Source: Cristatella mucedo (lineage: Eukaryota > Bryozoa > Phylactolaemata > Cristatellidae). Taken from it: a stretch of 64,000 nucleotides of DNA. Below the pieces are notes generated by a model. It had not been told where the DNA came from and made no database searches. It saw only the letters and a program-made list of their open reading frames with translations. Every line of letters starts with the position of its first letter. Within the stretch, counting starts at the first letter, position 1. Shown piece by piece: positions 50,001-61,930 of this stretch. The translations under genes were made by a program, and so were the position numbers. Where the stretch lies: assembly GCA_009760855.2 (NCBI GenBank), contig WPIO01000227.1, positions 194,877 to 258,876 of the forward strand, written 5' to 3'.

Positions 50001-50218
50001 GCTTTAGGCAATCGCACTTGAAAAACGAATTTTGCTTAATTTTTCAGCAGATCGCGGAACATAAACACACCTCGATACTCATCCTCATAGCTTGTGATAA
50101 CTTGAGGCAGAGTGCTGTGCTTTGCATTAAGCCATTCACACTTGAGTACCTTATTTTGCATGAGTTCACAGCAGATCGCACAATATCTAGATACTTTAAA
50201 TCAACCCGTCAAGTCATG
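47081..50218 (+). repeat. 14-monomer HOR, copy A (with deletion)
   Basis: This copy runs from one CAGTCCCTCCGAGAGGAG landmark to the next. It is 3,138 bp long, about 310 bp shorter than its neighbours. The difference is one 312-bp deletion at 48210/48211, where GTGAGAC joins TCTAGA. In copy B the missing piece is 51348-51659. On either side copy A follows copy B closely. Confidence 0.85.
48205..48216 (+). other. Deletion junction in HOR copy A
   Basis: TGTGTGAGAC is joined directly to TCTAGAGAATTTAAATCG. The spacing of two consecutive monomers across it is 427 bp instead of about 494, so the junction breaks the 247-bp register by about 67 bp. I see no clear shared bases at the two ends, which suggests end joining rather than unequal crossing-over. 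Confidence 0.8.
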
Positions 50219-53200
50219 CAGTCCCTCCGAGAGGAGTGCAGGATTTGCTTTAAGCAATCGCACATAAATCTCATTTCGCTTGAGTTTGCAGCAGATCGCT
50301 GAATATAAAGACACCTCGATACTGCTTGTTATATCGTGTGATAACTTGCTGCAGATTGTGGAGCCTTGCATTAGGCCATTCACACTTGAAAAGCTTATTT
50401 TGCATGACTTCACAGCAGATCGCACTATATCTAGATACTTTAAATCAACCCGTCAAGTCATGCAGTCGCCCGGAGATTAGTGCAGGCCTTGTTTAAGGCA
50501 AACGCTCTTGAATAACTCATTTCGCTTGAGTTTGCAGCAGATCGCAGAATATTAGTACACCTCGATGCTGCTCGTCATAGCATGTGATAACTTGCTGCAG
50601 ATTAAGGCGCCCAGCATTAGGCCATTCACACTTGAATACCTTATCTTGCATGAGTTCACAGCAGATCGCATAATATCGAGATACTATAAATCAACCCGCC
50701 AGAGCGTGGAGTAGTTTGCAGCATAATGCAGCTCCTTGCTTCAGGCAATCGCACTTGAATAACTCATTTCGCTTGAGTTTGCAGCAAATCGCTAAAAATA
50801 AAGACACCTTGATACTGCTATTTATTGTGCGTCATGACTTGCTACAGAGTGGGGCGCCTTGCATTAGGCAATTCACACATGAATAGCTTATTTTGCATGA
50901 GTTTATAGCAGATCGCACGATATGTTGATACTTTAAATCAAACCGTCAAGTCATGCAGTCACCCGGAGATTAGTGCATGCCTTGCTTCAGGCAATCGCAC
51001 TTGAATGACTCATTTCGCTTGAGTTTGCAGCAGATCGCAGCATATTAAGACACCTCGATACTGCTCGTTATAGCATGCGATAGCTTGCTGCAGAGTGGGG
51101 CGCCTACCATTAGGCCATTCACACTTGAATAACATACTTTGGATGAGATCGCAGCAGATCGCAATATAACTAGATACTTTAAATCAAACCGTCAAGTCAT
51201 GCAGTCACCCGGAGATTAGTGCAGGCCTTGCTTTAGGCTATCGCAATTAAATAACTCATTTCGCTTGAGTTTGCAGCAGATCGCAGCATATTAAGACACC
51301 TCGATACTGCTCGTTATAGCGTGTGATAACTTGCTTCTGTGTGAGACGCCTTGCATTAAGCCATTCACACTTGAATACCTTATTTTGCATGAGTTCACAG
51401 CAAATCGCACAATATCTAGATACTTCAAATCACCCGTCAAGGCATGCAGTAGCCCGGAGCAGAGTGCTGGCCTTGCTTTAGGCAATCGCACTTGAATAAT
51501 TCAATTCGCTTGAGTTTGCAGCAGATCGCTGAATATAAAGACACCTCGATACTGCTCGTTATATCGTGTGATAACTTGCTGCAGATTATGGAGCCTTGCA
51601 TTAGGCCATTCACACTTGAATAGCTTATTTTGCATGACTTCACAGCAGATCGCACTATATCTAGATACTTTTAATCAACCCGTCAAGTCATGCAGTCACC
51701 CGGACATTAGTGCATGCCTTGCTTCAGGCAATCGCACTTGAATAACTCATTTCGCTTGAGTTTGCAGCAGATCGCAGCATATTAAGACACCTCGATACTG
51801 CTCGTTATCGCGTGTGATAACTTGCTGCTGTGTGAGGTGCCTTGCATTAAGCCATTCACACTTGAATAGCTTATCTTGCATGAGTTCACAGCAGATCACA
51901 CAATATCTAGATACATAAAATCAACCCACCAGAGCGTGCAGTAGCTTGCAGCATAATGCAGCTCCTTGCTTCAGGCAATCGCACTTGAATAACTCATTTC
52001 GGTTGAGTTTGCAGCTGATCGCGGAATATAAAGACATCTCGATACTACTCGTTATAGCGTGCGATAGCTTGCTGCAGAGTGGGGCGCCTGCCATTAGGCC
52101 ATTCACACTTGAATAACATACTTTGGATGAGATCGCAGCAGATCGCACAATATCTAGATACTTTAAATCGACCCGTCTCAGCGTGTGGTAGCTTGCAGCA
52201 GAGTGCAGCTCCTTGGTTTAAGCAATCGCACATGCTTAACTCATTTCGTTAAAAATTGCAGCTGATCGGGGAACAGAAAGACACCTTGATACAGCTCGTT
52301 ATACCGTGTGATAACTTGCTGCAGATTGCAGTGCCTTGCATAATGCCATTCACACTTGAATAGCTGATCTTGTATGATATCCCAGCAGATCGCACCATAT
52401 CTAGATACTTTAAACCAATCCACCGGGGCATGCTGTTGTTTGCACCAAAATGCACCTTCTTGCTTTAGGCAATCGCAATTGAATAACTCATTTTGCTTGA
52501 GTTTGCAGCAAATCGGTAAATATAAAGACACCTCGATACTGCTCTTTATAGCCGTGATGGCTTGCTTCAAATTGCGGCGCCTTGCATACGGCCATTCACA
52601 CTTGATTAGCTTATTTTGCATGACTTCACAGCAGATCGTGCAATATCTAGATTCTTTCAATCGACCCGTCAGAGCGTGCAGTAGCTTGCAGCAGAGTGCA
52701 GCTCCTTGCTTTAGGCAATCGCAATTTGATAACTCATTCCGCTTGCGTTTGCAGCAGATCTCTGAATATGAAGACACCTCAATAGAGCTCGTAATAGCCT
52801 GTAATAAGTTGCTGCAGAGTTCTGAGCTTTGCATTAAGCCATTCACACTTGAATAGCTTCTTTGCATGAGTTCACAGCAGATCGCACAATATCTAGCTAC
52901 TTTAAATCCAACCGTCGAAGCATGCAGGAGCTAGCAGCAAAGTGCTGCACCTTGGTTTAGGAAATCACACTTGAATAACGAACTTTGCTTGATTTTGCAG
53001 CAAATCGCAGAACATAAAGATACCTCGATACTGCACCTCATTCCGTGTGATAACTTGCTGCAGAGACCGGTGCCTTGCATTAAGCCATTTACAATTGAAT
53101 AACTTATTTTGCATGAGTTTACAGCAGATCGCACAATATCTAGATACGTTAAATCAACCCGCCAGTGTGTGCAGTAGTTTGCAGCATAATGCAGCACCTT

Positions 53201-53665
53201 GCTTCAGGCAATCGCACTTGAATAACTCATTTCGGTTGAGTTTGCAGAAGATCGCGGAATGTTAAGACACCTCAATACTGCTCGTTATGGCGTGTGATAA
53301 CTTGCTGCGGAGTGTAGTGCCTTGCATTAGGTTATTCACACTTGAATAACCTATTTTGCATGAGATAGCAGGAGATTGCCCAATATCTAGATACTTTAAA
53401 TCCACCCGTCGAAGCGTGCGGGAGCTGGCAGCGGAGTGCTCAGCTTTGCTTTAGGCAATCGCACTTGAAAAACGAATTTTGCTTAATTTTTCAGCAGATC
53501 GCGGAACATAAACACACCTCGATACTCATCCTCATAGCGTGTGATAACTTGCTGCAGATTGCGGCACCTTGCATTAAGCCATTCACACTTGAGTACCTTA
53601 TTTTGCATGAGTTCACAGCAGATCGCACAATATCTAGATACTTTAAATCAACCCGTCAAGTCATG
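50219..53665 (+). repeat. 14-monomer HOR, copy B
   Basis: This is a 3,447-bp unit of 14 monomers. It contains characteristic variants: GCACTATATCTAGATAC, CGCATAATATCGAGATAC, CACGATATGTTGATAC, GACATCTCGATACT, ATCCCAGCAGATCGCACC and GTTTGCACCAAAATGCACC. Copies C and D repeat the same order of variants at the same spacing. Small differences, for example at 50,925-50,935 (TGTTGATAC against TGTAGATAC), separate the copies. Confidence 0.88.
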
Positions 53666-56600
53666 CAGTCCCTCCGAGAGGAGTGCAGGATTTGCTTTAA
53701 GCAATCGCACATAAATCTCATTTCGCTTGAGTTTGCAGCAGATCGCTGAATATAAAGACACCTCGATACTGCTTGTTATATCGTGTGATAACTTGCTGCA
53801 GATTGTGGAGCCTTGCATTAGGCCATTCACACTTGAAAAGCTTATTTTGCATGACTTCACAGCAGATCGCACTATATCTAGATACTTTAAATCAACCCGT
53901 CAAGTCATGCAGTCGCCCGGAGATTAGTGCAGGCCTTGTTTAAGGCAAACGCACTTGAATAACTCATTTCGCTTGAGTTTGCAGCAGATCGCAGAATATT
54001 AGTACACCTCGATGCTGCTCGTTATAGCATGTGATAACTTGCTGCAGATTGAGGCGCCCAGCATTAGGCCATTCACACTTGAATACCTTATCTTGCATGA
54101 GTTCACAGCAGATCGCATAATATCGAGATACTATAAATCAACCCGCCAGAGCGTGGAGTAGTTTGCAGCATAATGCAGCTCCTTGCTTCAGGCAATCGCA
54201 CTTGAATAACTCATTTCGCTTGAGTTTGCAGCAAATCGCTAAAAATAAAGACACCTTGATACTGCTATTTATAGTGCGTCATGACTTGCTACAGAGTGGG
54301 GCGCCTTGCATTAGGCAATTCACACATGAATAGCTTATTTTGCATGAGTTTATAGCAGATCGCACGATATGTAGATACTTTAAATCAAACCGTGAAGTCA
54401 TGCAGTCACCCGGAGATTAGTGCATGCCTTGCTTCAGGCAATCGCACTTGAATGACTCATTTCGCTTGAGTTTGCAGCAGATCGCAGCATATTAAGACAC
54501 CTCGATACTGCTCGTTATAGCATGCGATAGCTTGCTGCAGAGTGGGGCGCCTACCATTAGGCCATTCACACTTGAATAACATACTTTGGATGAGATCGCA
54601 GCAGATCGCAATATAACTAGATACTTTAAATCAAACCGTCAAGTCATGCAGTCACCCGGAGATTAGTGCAGGCCTTGCTTTAGGCTATCGCAATTAAATA
54701 ACTCATTTCGCTTGAGTTTGCAGCAGATCGCAGCATATTAAGACACCTCGATACTGCTCGTTATAGCGTGTGATAACTTGCTTCTGTGTGAGACGCCTTG
54801 CATTAAGCCATTCACACTTGAATACCTTATTTTGCATGAGTTCACAGCAAATCGCACAATATCTAGATACTTCAAATCAACCCGTCAAGGCATGAAGTAG
54901 CACGGAGCAGAGTGCAGGCCTTGCTTTAGGCAATCGCACTTGAATAATTCAATTCGCTTGAGTTTGCAGCAGATCGCTGAATATAAAGACACCTCGATAC
55001 TGCTCGTTATATCGTGTGATAACTTGCTGCAGATTATGGAGCCTTGCATTAGGCCATTCACACTTGAATAGCTTATTTTGCATGACTTCACAGCAGATCG
55101 CACTATATCTAGATACTTTTAATCAACCCGTCAAGTCATGCAGTCACCCGGACATTAGTGCATGCCTTGCTTCAGGCAATCGCACTTGAATAACTCATTT
55201 CGCTTGAGTTTGCAGCAGATCGCAGCATATTAAGACACCTCGATACTGCTCGTTATCGCGTGTGATAACTTGCTGCTGTGTGAGGCGCCTTGCATTAAGC
55301 CATTCACACTTGAATAGCTTATCTTGCATGAGTTCACAGCAGATCACACAATATCTAGATACTTAAAATCAACCCACCAGAGCGTGCAGTAGCTTGCAGC
55401 ATAATGCAGCTCCTTGCTTCAGGCAATCGCACTTGAATAACTCATTTCGGTTGAGTTTGCAGCTGATCGCGGAATATAAAGACATCTCGATACTGCTCGT
55501 TATAGCGTGCGATAGCTTGCTGCAGAGTGGGGCGCCTACCATTAGGCCATTCACACTTGAATAACAAACTCTGGATGAGATCGCAGCAGATCGCACAATA
55601 TCTAGATACTTTAAATCGACCCGTCTCAGCGTGTGGTAGCTTGCAGCAGAGTGCAGCTCCTTGGTTTAAGCAATCGCACATGAATAACTCATTTCGGTAA
55701 AAATTGCAGCTGATCGGGGAACAGAAAGACACCATGATACAGCTCGTTATACCGTGTGATAACTTGCTGCAGATTGCAGTGCCTTGCATAATGCCATTCA
55801 CACTTGAATAGCTGATCTTGTATGATATCCCAGCAGATCGCACCATATCTAGATACTTTAAACCAATCCACCGGGGCATGCTGTTGTTTGCACCAAAATG
55901 CACCTTCTTGCTTTAGGCAATCGCAATTGAATAACTCATTTTGCTTGAGTTTGCAGCAAATCGGTAAATATAAAGACACCTCGATACTGCTCTTTATAGC
56001 CGTGATGGCTTGCTTCAGATTGCGGCGCCTTGCATACGGCCATTCACACTTGATTAGCTTATTTTGCATGACTTCACAGCAGATCGTGCAATATCTAGAT
56101 TCTTTCAATCGACCCGTCAGAGCGTGCAGTAGCTTGCAGCAGAGTGCAGCTCCTTGCTTTAGGCAATCGCAATTTGATAACTCATTCCGCTTGCGTTTGC
56201 AGCAGATCTCTGAATATGAAGACACCTCAATAGAGCTCGTAATAGCCTGTAATAAGTTGCTGCAGAGTTCTGAGCTTTGCATTAAGCCATTTACACTTGA
56301 ATAGCTTCTTTGCATGAGTTCACAGCAGATCGCACAATATCTAGCTACTTTAAATCCAACCGTCGAAGCATGCAGGAGCTAGCAGCAGAGTGCTGCAACT
56401 TGGTTTAGGAAATCACACTTGAGTAACGAACTTTGCTTGATTTTGCAGCATATCGCAGAACATAAAGATACCTCGATACTGCACCTCATTCCGTGTGATA
56501 ACTTGCTGCAGAGTGCGGTGCCTTGCATTAAGCCATTTACAATTGAATAACTTATTTTGCATGAGTTTACAGCAGATCGCACAATATCTAGATACTTTAA

Positions 56601-57112
56601 ATCAACCCGCCAGTGTGTGCAGTAGTTTGCAGCATAATGCAGCACCTTGCTTCAGGCAATCGCACTTGAATAACTCATTTCGGTTGAGTTTGCAGAAGAT
56701 CGCGGAATGTAAAGACACCTCAATACTGCTCGTTATGGCGTGTGATAACTTGCTGCGGAGTGTAGTGCCTTGCATTAGGTTACTCACACTTGAATAACCT
56801 CTTTTGCACGAGATAGCAGGAGATTGCCCATATCTAAATACTTTAAATCCACCCGTCGAAGCGTGCAGGAGCTGGCAGCGGAGTGCTCAGCTTTGCTTTA
56901 GGCAATCGCACTTGAAAAACGAATTTTGCTTATTTTTTCAGCAGATCGCGGAACATGAACACACCTCGATACTCATCCTCATAGCTTGTGATAACTTGCC
57001 GCAGAGTGCTGTGCTTTGCATTAAGCCATTCACACTTGAGTACCTTATTTTGCATGAGTCCACAGCAGATCGCACAATATCTAGATACTTTAAATCAACC
57101 CGTCAAGTCATG
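53666..57112 (+). repeat. 14-monomer HOR, copy C
   Basis: This 3,447-bp unit is nearly identical to copy B by eye and has no register change. It differs in single bases such as AACAAACTCTGGATGAG near 55,563 (AACATACTTTGGATGAG in B) and GAGTGCGGTGCC near 56,511 (GAGACCGGTGCC in B). Confidence 0.88.
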
Positions 57113-59960
57113 CAGTCCCTCCGAGAGGAGTGCAGGATTTGCTTTAAGCAATCGCACATAAATCTCATTTCGCTTGAGTTTGCAGCAGATCGCTGAATAT
57201 AAAGACACCTCGATACTGCTTGTTATATCGTGTGATAACTTGCTGCAGATTGTGGAGCCTTGCATTAGGCCATTCACACTTGAATAGCTTATTTTGCATG
57301 ACTTCACAGCAGATCGCACTATATCTAGATACTTTAAATCAACCCGTCAAGTCATGCAGTCGCCCGGAGATTAGTGCAGGCCTTGTTTAAGGCAAACGCA
57401 CTTGAATAACTCATTTCGCTTGAGTTTGCAGCAGATCGCAGAATATTAGTACACCTCGATGCTGCTCGTTATAGCATGTGATAACTTGCTGCAGATTGAG
57501 GCGCCCAGCATTAGGCCATTCACACTTGAATACCTTATCTTGCATGAGTTCACAGCAGATCGCATAATATCGAGATACTATAAATCAACCCGCCAGAGCG
57601 TGGAGTAGTTTGCAGCATAATGCAGCTCCTTGCTTCAGGCAATCGCACTTGAATAACTCATTTCGCTTGAGTTTGCAGCAAATCGCTAAAAATAAAGACA
57701 CCTTGATACTGCTATTTATAGTGCGTCATGACTTGCTACAGAGTGGGGCGCCTTGCATTAGGCAATTCACACATGAATAGCTTATTTTGCATGAGTTTAT
57801 AGCAGATCGCACGATATGTAGATACTTTAAATCAAACCGTCAAGTCATGCAGTCACCCTGAGATTAGTGCATGCCTTGCTTCAGGCAATCGCACTTGAAT
57901 GACTCATTTCGCTTGAGTTTGCAGCAGATCGCAGCATATTAAGACACCTCGATACTGCTCGTTATAGCATGCGATAGCTTGCTGCAGAGTGGGGCGCCTA
58001 CCATTAGGCCATTCACACTTGAATAACATACTTTGGATGAGATCGCAGCAGATCGCAATATAACTAGATACTTTAAATCAAACCGTCAAGTCATGCAGTC
58101 ACCCGGAGATTAGTGCAGGCCTTGCTTTAGGCTATCGCAATTAAATAACTCATTTCGCTTGAGTTTGCAGCAGATCGCAGCATATTAAGACACCTCGATA
58201 CTGCTCGTTATAGCGTGTGATAACTTGCTTCTGTGTGAGACGCCTTGCATTAAGCCATTCACACTTGAATACCTTATTTTGCATGAGTTCACAGCAAATC
58301 GCACAATATCTAGATACTTCAAATCAACCCGTCAAGGCATGAAGTAGCACGGAGCAGAGTGCAGGCCTTGCTTTAGGCAATCGCACTTGAATAATTCAAT
58401 TCGCTTGAGTTTGCAGCAGATCGCTGAATATAAAGACACCTCGATACTGCTCGTTATATCGTGTGATAACTTGCTGCAGATTATGGAGCCTTGCATTAGG
58501 CCATTCACACTTGAATAGCTTATTTTGCATGACTTCACAGCAGATCGCACTATATCTAGATACTTTTAATCAACCCGTCAAGTCATGCAGTCACCCGGAC
58601 ATTAGTGCATGCCTTGCTTCAGGCAATCGCACTTGAATAACTCATTTCGCTTGAGTTTGCAGCAGATCGCAGCATATTAAGACACCTCGATACTGCTCGT
58701 TATCGCGTGTGATAACTTGCTGCTGTGTGAGGCGCCTTGCATTAAGCCATTCACACTTGAATAGCTTATCTTGCATGAGTTCACAGCAGATCACACAATA
58801 TCTAGATACTTAAAATCAACCCACCAGAGCGTGCAGTAGCTTGCAGCATAATGCAGCTCCTTGCTTCAGGCAATCGCACTTGAATAACTCATTTCGGTTG
58901 AGTTTGCAGCTGATCGCGGAATATAAAGACATCTCGATACTGCTCGTTATAGCGTGCGATAGCTTGCTGCAGAGTGGGGCGCCTACCATTAGGCCATTCA
59001 CACTTGAATAACATACTTTGGATGAGATCGCAGCAGATCGCACAATATCTAGATACTTTAAATCGACCCGTCTTAGCGTGTGGTAGCTTGCAGCAGAGTG
59101 CAGCTCCTTGGTTTAAGCAATCGCACATGAATAACTCATTTCGGTAAAAATTGCAGCTGATCGGGGAACAGAAAGACACCTTGATACAGCTCGTTATACC
59201 GTGTGATAACTTGCTGCAGATTGCAGTGCCTTGCATAATGCCATTCACACTTGAATAGCTGATCTTGTATGATATCCCAGCAGATCGCACCATATCTAGA
59301 TACTTTAAACCAATCCACCGGGGCATGCTGTTGTTTGCACCAAAATGCACCTTCTTGCTTTAGGCAATCGCAATTGAATAACTCATTTTTGCTTGAGTTT
59401 GCAGCAAATCGGTAAATATAAAGACACCTCGATACTGCTCTTTATAGCCGTGATGGCTTGCTTCAGATTGCGGCGCCTTGCATACGGCCATTCACACTTG
59501 ATTAGCTTATTTTGCATGACTTCACAGCAGATCGTGAAATATCTAGATTCTTTCAATCGACCCGTCAGAGCGTGCAGTAGCTTGCAGCAGAGTGCAGCTC
59601 CTTGCTTTAGGCAATCGCAATTTGATAACTCATTCCGCTTGCGTTTGCAGCAGATCTCTGAATATGAAGACACCTCAATAGAGCTCGTAATAGCCTGTAA
59701 TAAGTTGCTGCAGAGTTCTGAGCTTTGCATTAAGCCATTCACACTTGAATAGCTTCTTTGCATGAGTTCACAGCAGATCGCACAATATCTAGCTAATTTA
59801 AATCCAACCGTCGAAGCATGCAGGAGCTAGCAGCAAAGTGCTGCACCTTGGTTTAGGAAATCACACTTGAATAACGAACTTTGCTTGATTTTGCAGCATA
59901 TCGCAGAACATAAAGATACCTCGATACTGCACCTCATTCCGTGTGATAACTTGCTGCAGA
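57113..59960 (+). repeat. 14-monomer HOR, copy D (partial)
   Basis: This copy follows copies B and C for about 11.5 monomers and then switches near 59,961. There GAGTTCTGCGCTTTGC replaces GAGTGCGGTGCCTTGC. The next related landmark, CAGTCCCTCGGAGAGGAG, is at 60314, only 3,201 bp on (13 monomers). The last part of the unit is therefore rearranged. Confidence 0.82.
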
Positions 59961-60713
59961 GTTCTGCGCTTTGCATTAAGCCATTCACACTTGAATAGCT
60001 TCTTTTGCATGAGTTCACAGCAGTTCGCACAATATCTAGCTACTTTAAATCAACCCGTCAAGGCATGAAGTAGCTCGGAGCAGAGTGCAGGCCTTGCTTT
60101 AGGCAATCGCACTTGAATAATTCAATTCGCTTGAGTTTGCAGCAGATAGCTGAATAAAATGACAACTTGATACTGCTCGTTATATCGTGTGATAACTTGC
60201 TGCAGATTGCGGCGCCTTGCATTAGGCTATTCACAATTGAATAGCTTATTTTGCATGACTTCACAGCAGATCGCACAATATCTAGATACTTTAAATCAGC
60301 CCGTCAAGTCATGCAGTCCCTCGGAGAGGAGTGGAGGATTTGCTTTAAGCAATCGCACATAAATCTCATTTCGCTTGAGTTTGCAGCAGATCGCTGAATA
60401 TAAAGACACCTAGATACTGCTTGTTATATCGTGTGATAACTTTCTGCAGATTGTGTAGCCTTGCAATAGGCCATTCACACTTGAATAGCTTATTTTGCAT
60501 GACTTCACAGCAGATCGCACTATATCTAGATACTTTAAATCAATCCGTCAAGTCATGCAGTCTACCGGAGATTAGTGCAGGCCTTGTTTTAGGCAAACGC
60601 ACTTGAATAACTCATTTCCCTTGAGTTTGCTGCAGATCGCAGAATATTAGGACACCTCGATGCTGCTCGTTATAGCATGTGATAACTTGCTGCAGATTGA
60701 GGCGCCTAGCATT

Positions 60714-61930
60714 AGGCCATTCACACTTGAATAGCTTATCTTGCATGAGTTCACAGCAGATCACACAATATCTAGATACTTTAAATCAACCCACCAGAGC
60801 GTGCAGTAGTTTGCAGCATAATGCTGCTCCTTGCTTTAGGCAATCGCACTTGAATAACTCATTTCGGTTGAGTTTGCAGCTGATCGCGGAATATAAAGAC
60901 TTATCGATACTGCTCGTAATAGCGTGCGATAGCTTGCTGCAGAGTGGGGCGCCTACCATTTGGCCATTCACACTTGAATAACATACTTTGGATGAGATCG
61001 CAGCAGATCGTACAATATCTAGATACTTTAAATCGACCCGTCTCAGTGTGTGGTAGCTTGCAGCAGAGTGCAGCTCCTTGGTTTAAGCAATCGCACATGA
61101 ATAACTCATTTCGGTTAAGTTTGCAGCTGATCGGGGAACAGAAAGACACCTCGATACAGCTCGTTATATCGTGTGATAACTTGCTGCAGATTGCGGCGCC
61201 TTGCATAAGGCCATTCACACTTGAATAGCTTATCTTGCATGATATCCCAGCAGATCGCACCATATCTAGATACTTTAAACCTATCCGCCGGGGCATGCTG
61301 TTGTTTGCACCAAAATGCACCTCCTTGCTTTAGGCAATCGCAATTGAATAACTCATTTTGCTTGAGTTTGCAGCAAATCGGTAAATATAAAGACACCTCG
61401 ATACTGCTCTTTATAGCCGTGATGGCTTGCTTCAGATTGCCGCGCCTTGCATAAGGCCATTCTCACTTGATTAGCTTATTTTGCATGACTTCACAGCAGA
61501 TCGCACAATATCTAGATACTTTCAATCGATCCGTCAGAGCGTGCAGTAGCTTGCAGCAGAGTGCAGCTCCTTGCTTTAGGCAATCGCAATTTGATAACTC
61601 ATTCCGCTTGCGTTTGCAGCAGATCTCTGAATATGAAGACACCTCAATAGAGCTCGTAATAGCCTGTAATAAATTGCTGCAGAGTTCTGAGCTTTGCGTT
61701 AAGCCATTCACACTTGAATAGCTTCTTTTGCATGAGTTCACAGAAGATCGCACAATATCTAGCTACTTTAAATCCAACCGTTGAAGCATGCAGGAGCTAG
61801 CAGCAGAGTGCTGCACCTTGGTTTAGGCAATCACACTTGAATAAGTTAATTCGCTTGATTTTGCAGCATATCGCTGAATACAAAGACACCTCGATACTGC
61901 TTGTTATATCGTGTGATAACTTGCTGCAGA
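60714..61930 (+). repeat. 8-monomer-offset duplicate of HOR sequence
   Basis: This segment repeats the order of monomers at 58745-59961 at an offset of about 1,969 bp (8 monomers). For example, CAGCAGATCTCTGAATATG occurs at 59648 and 61617. It is more diverged from copies A-D than they are from each other, so it may be an older or edge copy of the higher-order repeat. Confidence 0.7.
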
